Below, piece by piece: positions 8,551-18,346 of a stretch of DNA of 64,000 bases. Position numbers and translations under genes: made by a program. The notes below the pieces were generated by a model. That model made no database searches. It was not told the DNA's origin and saw only the letters and a list, made by a program, of their open reading frames with translations. The stretch is from assembly GCF_022870905.1 (NCBI RefSeq), contig NZ_CP091510.1, forward strand, positions 1,736,001 to 1,800,000, written 5' to 3'. Numbering within the stretch: position 1 is the first letter of the stretch; the number at the start of each line of letters is the position of its first letter. Source of the stretch: Neisseria arctica (lineage in GTDB: Bacteria > Pseudomonadota > Gammaproteobacteria > Burkholderiales > Neisseriaceae).

Positions 8551-9408
8551 TTATTTATCAAACTGCTTGTCTACGGCTGCTTGCACTTTGGCCGCCACAT
8601 CTTCAATCATTTCCTGTTCGCCCGCTGCTTCGGGCTTTTCAGCCACTTCAACGTTTTCGGCAGAAACTTCGGCAGCATCGGTAGCCTCCTCACTTTCGAT
8701 CGGCATCAAACCGGCTTCGGCGGCAGCAACCTCTGCCTGCGGAGCGGCAGCTTCAGGCGTACTCAACGGCAAACGGGCGAGAATGGTGCTGCTGGCACTG
8801 ACTTTATCACCGATAGCGACTAAAGGTTCGGCATCCAGCGGCAAATACACATCTACCCGCGAACCGAAACGGATAAAGCCGTAACGGCCACCCCGATTTA
8901 ACTTATCGCCCACTTTCACATAGCATAAGATACGGCGTGCTACCAAACCGGCAACTTGTACGAATGTGATTTCGCGACCGCTGGCAGTCGTTGCCAATAC
9001 GGCATTACGTTCATTATCGGTACTGGCTTTATCCAAAGCGGCGTTCAAAAACTGACCCGGGTGGTATTGCACGCGGGTAACTTCCCCGTCTACCGGCGAG
9101 CGTTGCGAATGTACATTGAAAACATTCATGAATACGCTGATTTTCAACGCCTCTACCTGACGATAGGGGTCGGTTGCTTTACCGACGACTACAATGCGGC
9201 CGTCGGCAGGTGCCAAGATTGCATCGGGTTCTTGGGGAATATCTCGTGCAGGATCACGGAAAAATTGCAGTGCAAACACGGTAAAGAACCAAAACGGCAG
9301 CGACCACCAACCGGCACAGGCAGTTACCAGCAAACTGAGAACCAACCCTGCGGTAATAAACGGCCAACCCTCGCGGGCAATAATCGGATGCGGATAAAAA
9401 CGAGGCAT
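8551..9408 (-). CDS. psd: Phosphatidylserine decarboxylase proenzyme
   Basis: Converts phosphatidylserine to phosphatidylethanolamine at the inner membrane. The ATG at 9408 gives 285 residues; an open extension to 9495 lacks family similarity. Two membrane segments lie at about 17-50. The self-cleavage site that makes the pyruvoyl group is the Gly-Ser at 182-183 in RFGSRVD, as in the short PSD class. The core motif [16 protein letters not shown] is at 93-108. After about residue 215 comes an unusual 70-residue tail rich in Ala and Glu, longer than the catalytic core needs and placed after the small alpha chain. Function of that tail is unknown. Confidence 0.93.
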   Translation of the reverse strand: MPRFYPHPIIAREGWPFITAGLVLSLLVTACAGWWSLPFWFFTVFALQFFRDPARDIPQEPDAILAPADGRIVVVGKATDPYRQVEALKISVFMNVFNVHSQRSPVDGEVTRVQYHPGQFLNAALDKASTDNERNAVLATTASGREITFVQVAGLVARRILCYVKVGDKLNRGGRYGFIRFGSRVDVYLPLDAEPLVAIGDKVSASSTILARLPLSTPEAAAPQAEVAAAEAGLMPIESEEATDAAEVSAENVEVAEKPEAAGEQEMIEDVAAKVQAAVDKQFDK

Positions 9409-9493
9409 AGTGTCTGTCTTTCTTAGGTCAATATATAGGCGGATTATAGCCGATATTAGGCTGTATGGCGAAATACGGCAAATCCTACATACC

Positions 9494-9531
9494 AAGGCCG
9501 TCTGAAAATCATGGTGATTTCAGACGGCCTT
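9494..9531 (-). terminator. DUS-pair terminator of yegP-like gene
   Basis: Two opposed uptake sequences form a 14-bp perfect stem (9494-9507 with 9518-9531), extendable inward with one bulge. It is 19 bp after the stop of the 9550-9879 gene on the minus strand. Confidence 0.8.
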
Positions 9532-9549
9532 ACCTGCTTACAAAATCGG

Positions 9550-9879
9550 TTACATATCCTCTACCACACCTGCATTGGCCGCTCCGCTTTTCAATACGGC
9601 GATTGCAGTTTCACGAGCATCACTGCTTGCATACATACTGCTGCTGCCGATAACTTGACCATTGGCTGCTTTGAGGTTGAAATAAAATTTACCTGAACTG
9701 GTTTCTTTTAGCTCATAACGTGCTTCGTTCGCCGCGTTTTTCCGTACTGATTCGATGCCGTTTTGTGCAGCGGCTTTCGTACTGTATTGCTCACTGCGCA
9801 GGATGGTTTTATCTTTGTCATCCAAAAAATTGAAGTGAAATTGGCCTGCATCGTTTTTGCTCAGTTCAAACTTAGACAT
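9550..9879 (-). CDS. YegP-family (UPF0339, DUF1508) protein
   Basis: A 109-residue protein made of two tandem copies of the DUF1508 module: FELSKNDAGQFHFNF with SEQYSTKAAAQNGIESV (about 4-46), then YELKETSSGKFYFNL with SSMYASSDARETAIAVL (about 55-96). The family is small, soluble and of unknown function. A strong AAGGAG ribosome site lies 8 bp before the ATG. The gene stands alone with its own terminator. A GCGG-TTTA-CCGC palindrome at 9924-9935 sits in its promoter region. Confidence 0.88.
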   Translation of the reverse strand: MSKFELSKNDAGQFHFNFLDDKDKTILRSEQYSTKAAAQNGIESVRKNAANEARYELKETSSGKFYFNLKAANGQVIGSSSMYASSDARETAIAVLKSGAANAGVVEDM

Positions 9880-10260
9880 CTTGGTGGCTCCTTATCAAAA
9901 GCACTTTACATAAGGCCATTCAAGCGGTTTACCGCAACTTGACCCGATTTTCACTCAGGGATTAATGAATCTAAAAATAATTATTTCAATAACATTTACC
10001 AGATCATTACAACACTGAATATTTGCACTATATGAAGCGTCAAGATGCTTGTCAATACAAATAAATACCTGAAAATCCTTTGACACATAATTTTTCAATG
10101 CTTTACACGATTATATGAACGATACGAAAACATTGCACAATCCGCCTCAAAAACTTCTTGCTTTTCCGTTAACAAAGCCGTCTGAAAAATAGTTTTCAGA
10201 CGGCTTTGTTAAATATGCTATGGAAAAGTTGTTGCCCATCATTGGAGCAGGCTGCCTCGC
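9880..10260. other. Intergenic region upstream of yegP-like gene
   Basis: 381 bp with no credible gene. The left end is the promoter and ribosome-site region of the yegP-like gene. The middle is AT-rich, with a near-palindrome at about 10035-10050. A TTGACA hexamer at 10080-10085 points rightwards but has no good -10 at the right spacing. The right end is the DUS hairpin that terminates the GTPase gene. Confidence 0.5.
10169..10212 (-). terminator. DUS-pair terminator of the zng1-like gene
   Basis: A 20-bp perfect inverted repeat (10169-10188 with 10193-10212, loop ATAG) built from opposed GCCGTCTGAA cores, 48 bp past the stop at 10261. Confidence 0.85.
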
Positions 10261-11184
10261 TTATTCCAAAGCTTCGGTAAGTTTTTTCTCGATTAAATCG
10301 GCATCAAACGATTTGGCAATCAGCTCGAAACGACTGTCCCTCCGCCACGAAACCTGATTTGCGCCCCATTGCCCGTCCACCCAATTGAGCCATACCCATG
10401 TACCCAATACTTGGAATACGCCTTTGGCACGCACCAAGCCTTCGGTCATCTTAGGCAAATCGTTGAAAAAGTTGGTCAGTCTTTCACCGTCAAAGTCTTG
10501 CCCTGCCGGAAATGTGAAACCTTGCGACTGAAAGCCCATCGTATTATCAGGCAATGCTTTAAGGCGGTAACGTGATTTCTCAATTACCGGCGTGTCCAGC
10601 CAGGCAATATCCATCTGTGCGTTTTCAACCTCGGCTACCAAAGCTTTAGGCGGAAACAGTTTGGCGGCTTTTTCGCGGAATTCAGCCATCGTTTCGGGTG
10701 TACACAAATCGGTTTTACTCGCTACCAAAATATCGCATACGCCGATTTGGTCTTTATACAATGCCTGCATGGCGTAATCAGGATTAACAAACTGACGCGG
10801 ATCAACCACGGTAAATACAGCAGCGATTTCCAAACTCTGATCCAAAGGAGGTGCTTTAAGCTCGTCAATCACACTGGCGGCATGAGCCAAACCGCTGGCC
10901 TCAATCATTAAGCGGTCGGGGACGGTATCGCGCAACATTTTTTGAACCGTATTGCTCATTTGAGGGCCTGCGACACAGCATAAACAACCTCCTGCTATTT
11001 CGGCGACAGGTATGCCGTTATCACTCAATACGGCACCATCAATACCGATTTCACCGAATTCGTTGACGATAATTACCCATTTTTCGGCAGGGTCTTTTTG
11101 CGCCATCAAGCTTTTCAATGCGGTGGTTTTACCCGTACCCAAAAAGCCGGAAATCAAATGTACTTTGGTTTTTTTCACTGACAT
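10261..11184 (-). CDS. COG0523 (CobW/ZNG1-type) zinc metallochaperone GTPase
   Basis: A 307-residue P-loop GTPase of the COG0523 family, whose zinc-linked members deliver metal to client enzymes when zinc is scarce. Walker A is GFLGTGKTT (13-21), the metal-binding GGCLCC is at 65-70, EASGLA at 95-100 and the guanine motif SKTDL at 156-160. The C-terminal CobW domain follows from about 210. The ATG at 11184 is chosen because it starts just before the P-loop strand; the open frame to 11313 overlaps zur. It overlaps the end of zur by 10 bp, so the pair is co-transcribed. That supports a zinc role over the cobalamin role of CobW. Confidence 0.88.
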   Translation of the reverse strand: MSVKKTKVHLISGFLGTGKTTALKSLMAQKDPAEKWVIIVNEFGEIGIDGAVLSDNGIPVAEIAGGCLCCVAGPQMSNTVQKMLRDTVPDRLMIEASGLAHAASVIDELKAPPLDQSLEIAAVFTVVDPRQFVNPDYAMQALYKDQIGVCDILVASKTDLCTPETMAEFREKAAKLFPPKALVAEVENAQMDIAWLDTPVIEKSRYRLKALPDNTMGFQSQGFTFPAGQDFDGERLTNFFNDLPKMTEGLVRAKGVFQVLGTWVWLNWVDGQWGANQVSWRRDSRFELIAKSFDADLIEKKLTEALE

Positions 11185-11642
11185 TGTTTGCAGATTCCTG
11201 TTAATACGACGTGTTCTTCTTTCAAGGCAAAGCCGCTGGCAGCCACACCTTCGCACAAAGCCGCCCATTCGCGGCTTAGAGTTTGCTCGTCTACCGAGCC
11301 GCACCCGGTACACACCAAAATAAACGCACTGTGGCGCGCCGCACTACCACCATCATGACAATGGCGGTCACATTGGTGGCGGGCATGACTGCACAATACA
11401 TAACCGTTTACCGCAGCGACCTTATGCAGCACACCTTGCTCCGCCCAAAAATCCAATGCGCGGTAAGCGGTAGGCGGTGCGACAACACCCTCGCTTTGCT
11501 GCTGCATCTGTGCCAAAACGGTGTAGGCTTTGATAACACCGCTTTGCTGCAAAATAATATCAAGCACTTGTTCGCGTAAAGCAGTTACCTGCCCGCCCGT
11601 GCGTTTGGCTTGTTCGAGAATATTGTGCTTTACCGAGTTCAT
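11175..11642 (-). CDS. zur: Zinc uptake regulator (Fur family)
   Basis: A 155-residue Fur-family repressor. An N-terminal winged helix (about 15-80) contains the TAYRALDFWAEQGVLHKV recognition region. The dimer domain has two CxxC pairs forming a structural zinc site (Cys111/114, Cys151/154) and a His/Cys-rich loop (SHARHQCDRHCHDG, 85-98) for sensory metal. This loop and the weak similarity to ferric Fur favour Zur. It is the first gene of a zur-COG0523 pair. The -10 region (TATAAT, complement of 11675-11680) lies in an imperfect AT-rich palindrome, so autoregulation is possible. A reverse DUS lies at 11649-11660. Confidence 0.87.
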   Translation of the reverse strand: MNSVKHNILEQAKRTGGQVTALREQVLDIILQQSGVIKAYTVLAQMQQQSEGVVAPPTAYRALDFWAEQGVLHKVAAVNGYVLCSHARHQCDRHCHDGGSAARHSAFILVCTGCGSVDEQTLSREWAALCEGVAASGFALKEEHVVLTGICKQCQ

Positions 11643-11667
11643 AATCTTTTCAGACGGCCTATCAAGA

Positions 11668-11695
11668 TTGTTACATTATAGCGTTATTTGTTATC
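11668..11695 (-). promoter_or_regulatory. Likely zur promoter with possible operator
   Basis: A perfect TATAAT (complement of 11675-11680) lies 33 bp before the zur start on the minus strand. The surrounding TTGTTACATTATAGCG segment is a loose palindrome of the kind bound by Fur-family repressors. The -35 is weak. Calling it a Zur box is a guess. Confidence 0.4.
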
Positions 11696-11731
11696 CAAAT
11701 CCGCCACTAAACCATATTGTCGTGATAAAAA

Positions 11732-11748
11732 CGCCGGACAAGCCGGCG
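11732..11748 (-). terminator. Rho-independent terminator of ispH
   Basis: A 6-bp GC stem (11732-11737 with 11743-11748) with a 5-nt loop, followed on the minus strand by TTTTTA. It lies 57 bp beyond the ispH stop. Confidence 0.75.
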
Positions 11749-11804
11749 CAGAAGAAAATACTGTCGGCCTGATAACAAACCGGACATAATACTTGCAGTT
11801 ACAT

Positions 11805-12746
11805 TTAATCTTTGCGCAACTCTTTGGGCAATACAAAGATAATATTCTCTTCTACCCCTTCGCCTTCGCGCACGGCATTAAAACCCCAGCCGTCTATCTT
11901 AGCCACAACTTCCTGCACCAACACTTCGGGGGCCGATGCGCCTGCGGTAATACCCACTTTACGCTTACCTTCAAACCATTCGGGCCTCAGATAACTTGCA
12001 TTATCAACCATATAGGCATCCACACCACGCAAAGCGGCCACTTCGCGCAACCGGTTGCTGTTGGAAGAATTGGGCGAGCCCACCACCACCACTACGTCAC
12101 AATCTTGAGCCAAAGCCTTAACGGCCTCTTGACGGTTGGTTGTGGCATAGCAGATATCTTCTTTATGCGGGCTGCGGATATTCGGGAACCGTGCTTTCAA
12201 CGCATCAATAATATCCTTGGTTTCGTCTACCGAAAGTGTTGTTTGGCTCACATGCGAGAGTTTGTCAGTATCCACCACCTCCAATGAAGCCACATCTTCT
12301 ACGGTTTCCACCAACAGCATATGCCCGGGTGGCAGTTGGCCCATCGTTCCCTCTACTTCGGGATGACCCTTATGGCCAATCATAATAATCTGATAGCCCT
12401 GCGCATCCAAACGGGCAACTTCTTTATGTACTTTCGTAACAAGCGGACAAGTAGCATCGAATACGCGGAAACCGCGTTCGGCCGCTTCATTTTGAACGGC
12501 CTTCGACACACCGTGCGCAGAATAAATCAGGGTAGCACCAGGTGGCACGTCCGCCAAATCCTCAATAAAAACGGCACCTTTTTCACGCAGGTTATCCACT
12601 ACGAATTTGTTATGAACTACTTCGTGGCGCACGTAAATCGGTGCGCCGAACTCTTCAAGCGCACGCTCAACAATACTGATGGCACGGTCTACTCCCGCAC
12701 AAAAGCCGCGAGGATTAGCCAGCATAATGGTTTTATTTGTTGTCAT
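11805..12746 (-). CDS. ispH: 4-hydroxy-3-methylbut-2-enyl diphosphate reductase IspH
   Basis: A 313-residue [4Fe-4S] enzyme catalysing the last step of the non-mevalonate isoprenoid pathway, yielding IPP and DMAPP. The three cluster cysteines are Cys16 (PRGFCAGV), Cys100 (DATCPLV) and Cys199 ([10 protein letters not shown]). Substrate-binding His41 (RHEVVHN) and the proton-relay Glu130 in GHPEVEGT are present. It follows lspA by 57 bp on the same strand, an arrangement common in proteobacteria. Together with ispE in this window it shows the MEP route is used. Confidence 0.97.
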   Translation of the reverse strand: MTTNKTIMLANPRGFCAGVDRAISIVERALEEFGAPIYVRHEVVHNKFVVDNLREKGAVFIEDLADVPPGATLIYSAHGVSKAVQNEAAERGFRVFDATCPLVTKVHKEVARLDAQGYQIIMIGHKGHPEVEGTMGQLPPGHMLLVETVEDVASLEVVDTDKLSHVSQTTLSVDETKDIIDALKARFPNIRSPHKEDICYATTNRQEAVKALAQDCDVVVVVGSPNSSNSNRLREVAALRGVDAYMVDNASYLRPEWFEGKRKVGITAGASAPEVLVQEVVAKIDGWGFNAVREGEGVEENIIFVLPKELRKD

Positions 12747-12803
12747 TTGTATTTCTCTGTAATCGGATAAATATCAGGCTTTCAGACGGCCCATCTATAA
12801 TAT

Positions 12804-13301
12804 TTAAGCGTTTTTTTCCGGCTCTTGTTTATGCTTAAATCCGTCTAAAACCAAAAGAACCGCGCCCACACAAATAAAACTATCCGCAACGTTAAATGCG
12901 GGGTAATACCAGTTTTGCCAGTAAAAAAGTAAAAAATCGATTACATGGCCGTGAAGCATTCGGTCAATCACATTACCCAGCGCGCCACCTATAATCATCG
13001 CCGCACCCAATTTTCCGCGACAGCCGAATTCATCTTTTACAATAGCTCTCGCCAAATACGCACACACGAGCACCGCTAAGGCCAAGAAAAAATATTTTTG
13101 CCAACCGCCAGCCTCGGCCAAGAAGCTGAATGCCGCACCGGTGTTGTATACCAACGTTAAATCGAAAAAATTAGGAATGATATTCAACCGTTCGGCAAAT
13201 TCAAAACGCTCCAGTACGGTGATTTTGGTAATTTGGTCTAATACGATAGCCGCTGCCGCCAGCAGCCAATATTTCATTGTGGATTTTTTTTCAGTAGCCA
13301 T
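12804..13301 (-). CDS. lspA: Lipoprotein signal peptidase II
   Basis: A 165-residue inner-membrane aspartyl protease that removes signal peptides from prolipoproteins. Four membrane segments are seen, with catalytic Asp113 in GNVIDR and Asp140 in FNVADS. VYNTGAAFS at 51-59 is the usual conserved loop. Its clients in this window would include BamC, LolB, MsrAB and the OppA-like lipoprotein. It heads the lspA-ispH pair; a reverse uptake sequence (12781-12790) lies in the gap between them. Confidence 0.96.
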   Translation of the reverse strand: MATEKKSTMKYWLLAAAAIVLDQITKITVLERFEFAERLNIIPNFFDLTLVYNTGAAFSFLAEAGGWQKYFFLALAVLVCAYLARAIVKDEFGCRGKLGAAMIIGGALGNVIDRMLHGHVIDFLLFYWQNWYYPAFNVADSFICVGAVLLVLDGFKHKQEPEKNA

Positions 13302-13404
13302 ACATCACAGACAACCAGTTAAACAAGAAAAGCATTTTACCCGATTAGCACCCTCTAGGGGCGAATTTGCAAAAGATTGGCACATTTCACACCCAAAGCT
13401 TACA

Positions 13405-13441
13405 AATAATGCCGTCTGAAAGCTTTTCAGACGGCATTATT
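13405..13441 (-). terminator. ATGCCGTCTGAA-pair terminator of glnQ-like gene
   Basis: A 17-bp perfect stem (13405-13421 with 13425-13441). Both uptake sequences are in the AT dialect, unlike most in this window. It lies 46 bp past the stop at 13487. Confidence 0.85.
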
Positions 13442-13486
13442 AAAACAGAACATACCGAAACAGGTTTGAGTGCACTGCTTTCTTTA

Positions 13487-14212
13487 TTAATGCATTACCT
13501 GTTGCAAGAATTGTTTGGCGCGTTCGGTTTTGGGATTTTTGAAAAATTCCTCAGGCACGGCATCTTCGAGGATTTGGCCGTGGTCAACAAAAATCACCCG
13601 ATCCGCCACCTCGCGGGCAAAGCCCATTTCGTGGGTCACACACATCATGGTCATACCGCTTAAGGCCAAATCTTTCATAACGCGCAATACTTCTCCCACC
13701 ATTTCAGGATCGAGTGCGGAGGTAGGCTCGTCAAACAACATTACCCGCGGCTCCATTGCCAAGCCGCGTGCAATAGCCACACGCTGCTGCTGCCCGCCCG
13801 AAAGCTGAGCCGGCATAGCGTCTTTTTTATGCTCCAAGCCGACACGTTTCAAAAGTTCGATGGCTTTTTTCTCTGCCTCTTCACGGCTAAGCTTTTTCAC
13901 TTTCATCGGAGAAAGAATAATATTCTCCAACACCGTTAAATGAGGGTAGAGGTTAAAACTTTGAAATACGAAACCTACTTCGGCACGAACCTTATTCAAA
14001 TCGGTTTTGGCATCGGCAACATTCACGCCGTCTACCCAGATTTCCCCCTCCTGAATTTGCTCAAGCTGGTTCACGGTACGGATAAGTGTTGATTTGCCGC
14101 TGCCCGAAGGGCCGCACACTACGACTACTTCGCCTTGTTTTACTTCAAGATTTACGCCGTTAATAACATGCAAATCTTTAAAATACTTGTGTACGTTCTT
14201 AAATTTAATCAT
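13487..14212 (-). CDS. Polar amino acid ABC transporter ATP-binding protein (GlnQ type)
   Basis: A 241-residue ABC ATPase of the GlnQ/HisP/ArtP class that powers uptake of polar amino acids. Walker [10 protein letters not shown] lies at 34-42, then a Q-loop ([15 protein letters not shown]), the signature LSGGQQQR, Walker [13 protein letters not shown] and the switch His in VTHEMGFA. The ATG at 14212 starts the conserved [11 protein letters not shown]; an upstream in-frame ATG at 14230 is possible. No permease or binding-protein gene lies beside it, so the partners are encoded elsewhere. It follows rsmA by about 22 bp, so it may share that transcript. Substrate unknown. Confidence 0.88.
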   Translation of the reverse strand: MIKFKNVHKYFKDLHVINGVNLEVKQGEVVVVCGPSGSGKSTLIRTVNQLEQIQEGEIWVDGVNVADAKTDLNKVRAEVGFVFQSFNLYPHLTVLENIILSPMKVKKLSREEAEKKAIELLKRVGLEHKKDAMPAQLSGGQQQRVAIARGLAMEPRVMLFDEPTSALDPEMVGEVLRVMKDLALSGMTMMCVTHEMGFAREVADRVIFVDHGQILEDAVPEEFFKNPKTERAKQFLQQVMH

Positions 14213-14234
14213 TGCTCTTTGTTCTTCCAACTGT

Positions 14235-15017
14235 TCAGACGGCCTTATTCAACAAATAGTTGCTTAACGCCACATATAATTCCGGCTTCACATGCTCGGC
14301 TCTGTCTTGCGGATTGATACCAACGGCGGCCAAATCCTCATCAGTTGCCATGTCTTTCAGATTATTACGTATGGTTTTCCGCCGCTGTGCGAAAGCCGCT
14401 TTTACCAATTTGCCAAAATGCCCGAAATCCGCCGCTACTCCCAAACGTCCCGGCTGGGGAATCATCCGAACGACTGCCGAATCGACTTTAGGAGCAGGAT
14501 CGAACGACTCGGGCGGTACATCCAGCAAATATTCCATATCGAAAAAATACTGAAGCATCACGCTTAAGCGGCCGTAATCATTACTTTTAGGCTCCGCCAC
14601 CATGCGCTCCACCACCTCTTTTTGCAGCATAAAATGCATGTCGTATACATCATCCGCCACTTCGCTCAAACGAAACAGCAAAGGTGTCGAAATATTATAG
14701 GGCAGGTTGCCGACGATTTTCTTTTTACCCGGCACGCTGTGAAAATCAAAAGCAAGAACGTCTCCCTCATGAATCACCAACTTATCGGCAAACGGGAGCG
14801 TTTTCAAACGTTTGATAATATCTCGGTCAATTTCGATGACATGCAGACGGTTCAATTTTTTCGCCAACGGCTCGGTAATTGCCGCCAACCCGGGGCCGAT
14901 TTCGATTACCACATCATCCGGCTGCGGGCGTACTGCGTTTACGATATCACTGATAATGCGCGTATCTTGCAAAAAATTCTGCCCGAAACGCTTGCGGGCC
15001 TTATGTTCTTTCATCAT
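14235..15017 (-). CDS. rsmA: 16S rRNA dimethyladenosine transferase RsmA (KsgA)
   Basis: A 260-residue SAM-dependent methyltransferase that dimethylates A1518 and A1519 of 16S rRNA late in 30S assembly. It has the KRFGQNFL start, SAM motif [11 protein letters not shown] (39-48) and the catalytic NLPYN at 104-108. The start could be either of two adjacent ATG codons. The C-terminus Asn-Lys-Ala-Val and the stop are written by a DNA uptake sequence (14234-14245), like three other genes here. It is divergent from dusA, with facing -10 elements in the shared 15129-15144 palindrome. Confidence 0.95.
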   Translation of the reverse strand: MMKEHKARKRFGQNFLQDTRIISDIVNAVRPQPDDVVIEIGPGLAAITEPLAKKLNRLHVIEIDRDIIKRLKTLPFADKLVIHEGDVLAFDFHSVPGKKKIVGNLPYNISTPLLFRLSEVADDVYDMHFMLQKEVVERMVAEPKSNDYGRLSVMLQYFFDMEYLLDVPPESFDPAPKVDSAVVRMIPQPGRLGVAADFGHFGKLVKAAFAQRRKTIRNNLKDMATDEDLAAVGINPQDRAEHVKPELYVALSNYLLNKAV

Positions 15018-15128
15018 CTTTCCGCATCTGGAATTTCAAGCGCGTATTGTAACCGAAAACCACACATTGTTGCGGCGAAAATCAGTTCCGGCCGCCATCT
15101 TTTCCACTTCGCAGAGCCTATCCAAAAT

Positions 15129-15144
15129 CCGCTATAATAAGCGG
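15129..15144. promoter_or_regulatory. Palindromic -10 region between rsmA and dusA
   Basis: CCGCT-ATAATA-AGCGG is a 5-bp inverted repeat around a TATAAT (15133-15138) reading towards dusA. The opposite strand reads TATTAT towards rsmA. No strong -35 is visible for either. It may be a bidirectional promoter core, with the palindrome as a possible operator. Confidence 0.45.
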
Positions 15145-15311
15145 CTTTACTGATTTCAAATATTTGCCGTAATGAATCATTTTGCTCTTAAATAACGCTT
15201 CTCGAATCGGCCGGGCTTAAACTACCCGCATTTGCCCCATCATTGCTTGTAACATTATATGTATGTTGCCGCCGAATATATAAAAAAAGCACAAAGTACA
15301 AAATAAAACGT

Positions 15312-16358
15312 ATGGAAACACCAGAAAAAACCAATAAAAACAATTTAGCTATTGATTACAAAGGTACGCGCCGATTATCGGTTGCCCCCATGCTCGACTG
15401 GACCGACCGCCATTACCGCTATATGGCCCGTCAGATTACGCGCCATACATGGCTCTACACCGAGATGATTAATGCCGGAGCGGTTATTCACGGGGATCCT
15501 GTCCGCTTTTTGTTGAAAGACGAATGCGAAAACCCCGTTGCTTTGCAATTAGGCGGCAGCGAACCTGCCGATTTGGCCAAGGCGGCCGCTAAGGCAGCCG
15601 CATATGGCTATGATGAAATCAACCTCAATTGCGGATGCCCCAGCCCGCGCGTTCAAAAAGGCGCGTTCGGAGCCTGCCTGATGAACGAACCCTTATTGGT
15701 GGCCGACTGCCTCAATGCCATGCAGGATGCCGCCCCCGATTGCAGCATCACCGTCAAACACCGCATCGGTGTCGACCGCCAAACAGACTATCAAGTCGTG
15801 GCCGATTTTGTCGGAACCTTACACGAGCGCACCGCCTGCACCACCTACATCGTACATGCCCGTAATGCTTGGCTGGACGGTTTATCGCCCAAAGAAAACC
15901 GTGAAATCCCACCGCTGAAATACGATTACGTTTACCGGCTCAAACAAGAATTTCCTCATTTGGAAATTATCATCAACGGCGGCATCACCACCAATCAACA
16001 AATCAGCGAGCATTTGCAGCATGTTGACGGCGTGATGGTCGGGCGCGAAGCCTATCATAATCCTATGCTGATGCGCGATTGGGATAAGCTTTTCTACGGT
16101 AGCGATACAGAGGGTATCAGTCATGCCGAATTGGTCACCAAACTGCAAACATATGCCGCCGCACAAATCTCTACTGGGCGCGGCACCATTCTGCGCCACA
16201 TGGCCCGGCATTATCTCGGTCTGATGCACGGTCTCAAAGGAGCTCGGACTTGGCGGCGTATTCTTTCGGACGCTGAGATGCTCAAGCCTAACAACCCTGC
16301 CCTACTGGCCGAAGCTTGGGAACATGTTTCGAAGGCAAACTTTGAAAACGAGCGGTAA
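15312..16358 (+). CDS. dusA: tRNA-dihydrouridine(20/20a) synthase DusA
   Basis: A 348-residue FMN enzyme that reduces uridines 20/20a in the tRNA D-loop. Signature stretches are SVAPMLDWTDRHYRY (23-37), LQLGGSEP (79-86) and NLNCGCPS (104-111), with Cys109 as probable proton donor, then QKGAFGACLM. FMN phosphate contacts lie in INGGI and VDGVMVGREAYHNP. The ATG at 15312 gives the usual length; a TTG-initiated extension from 15243 has no family support. The gene has a palindromic TATAAT region about 175 bp upstream. Confidence 0.95.
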   Translation: METPEKTNKNNLAIDYKGTRRLSVAPMLDWTDRHYRYMARQITRHTWLYTEMINAGAVIHGDPVRFLLKDECENPVALQLGGSEPADLAKAAAKAAAYGYDEINLNCGCPSPRVQKGAFGACLMNEPLLVADCLNAMQDAAPDCSITVKHRIGVDRQTDYQVVADFVGTLHERTACTTYIVHARNAWLDGLSPKENREIPPLKYDYVYRLKQEFPHLEIIINGGITTNQQISEHLQHVDGVMVGREAYHNPMLMRDWDKLFYGSDTEGISHAELVTKLQTYAAAQISTGRGTILRHMARHYLGLMHGLKGARTWRRILSDAEMLKPNNPALLAEAWEHVSKANFENER

Positions 16359-16717
16359 AGCAATTAAGAGCCGATCCTTAAAATGCACCGGATCTTAAAA
16401 CAACACATCAGCTATACAATATTAATATCAAGTGTTATAAACATTCATACGGCAACACCCTAGTTTTCAGACGGCATCGCCACCGCACTTGAATGCAACA
16501 CCCAAACCAATCTGCCTAAATGCACCTATAAAACCGTCATCCATACATTTCTTTGATTGGTCGATAGCAATCAAAGTCTACTTTTCCCGGAAAACAATAG
16601 CAGCTCCTTTTTGGTACTGACAAAAAATTCAGCTTTTATCCGACAAGTAACGGCAAATATAAAAATGCCGTCTGAAAATTTTCAGACGGCATTTCTACGA
16701 ATAAACCAAAACTACAC
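16359..16717. other. Intergenic region between convergent dusA and gdhA
   Basis: 359 bp without a credible gene. It holds a solitary reverse AT-dialect uptake sequence at 16466-16477 and, at the right end, the DUS palindrome that terminates gdhA. The rest shows nothing recognisable. Confidence 0.6.
16663..16694 (-). terminator. Perfect 32-bp DUS palindrome, gdhA terminator
   Basis: Two opposed ATGCCGTCTGAA sequences form a 16-bp stem (16663-16678 with 16679-16694) with no spacer, so the real loop must open inside the A/T centre. It ends 24 bp after the gdhA stop. Confidence 0.85.
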
Positions 16718-18058
<1,341 letters not shown>

Positions 18059-18283
18059 TTAGTTTCTCCGAATATTAGTCTAGGCAGGCCGGCTATCGGG
18101 CTCCAGATACCCTGAAATCAAGCTTCGGCCGACAGTGAGGCAAGCATAACACATAATGGCACATAATGACCGCATCTCGATATTCCGAATCGCCACAAAA
18201 CATATCATGAACACTTTGTAACACTGCCTGGGCCCGAATCAAATACAGCCAAAAACGGGAGCGGCATACCGCTTAAAACTAAT

Positions 18284-18311
18284 TTTTCAAGGCTAATTTT
18301 AATATTATAAT
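18284..18311 (+). promoter_or_regulatory. Likely thyA promoter
   Basis: TATAAT at 18306-18311 with TTTTCA at 18284-18289, spacer 16. It lies 35 bp before the thyA ATG; a GGAG motif follows at 18313. Confidence 0.5.
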
Positions 18312-18346
18312 GGAGACATTTTTCAAAAATCAGAAGGCATGAAGCC

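Noticed and set aside
10080..10212. Small RNA gene starting at the TTGACA near 10080 and ending at the DUS hairpin
   Set aside because: No acceptable -10 element at the right distance; the hairpin is explained as the terminator of the minus-strand GTPase gene.
11184..11313. N-terminal extension of the COG0523 GTPase
   Set aside because: The extra 43 residues are Arg/Cys-rich, overlap zur in another frame, and the P-loop strand starts right after the ATG at 11184.
15243..15311. TTG-initiated N-terminal extension of DusA
   Set aside because: The extra 23 residues are Cys/Lys-rich and not family-like; the ATG at 15312 gives the normal DusA length.
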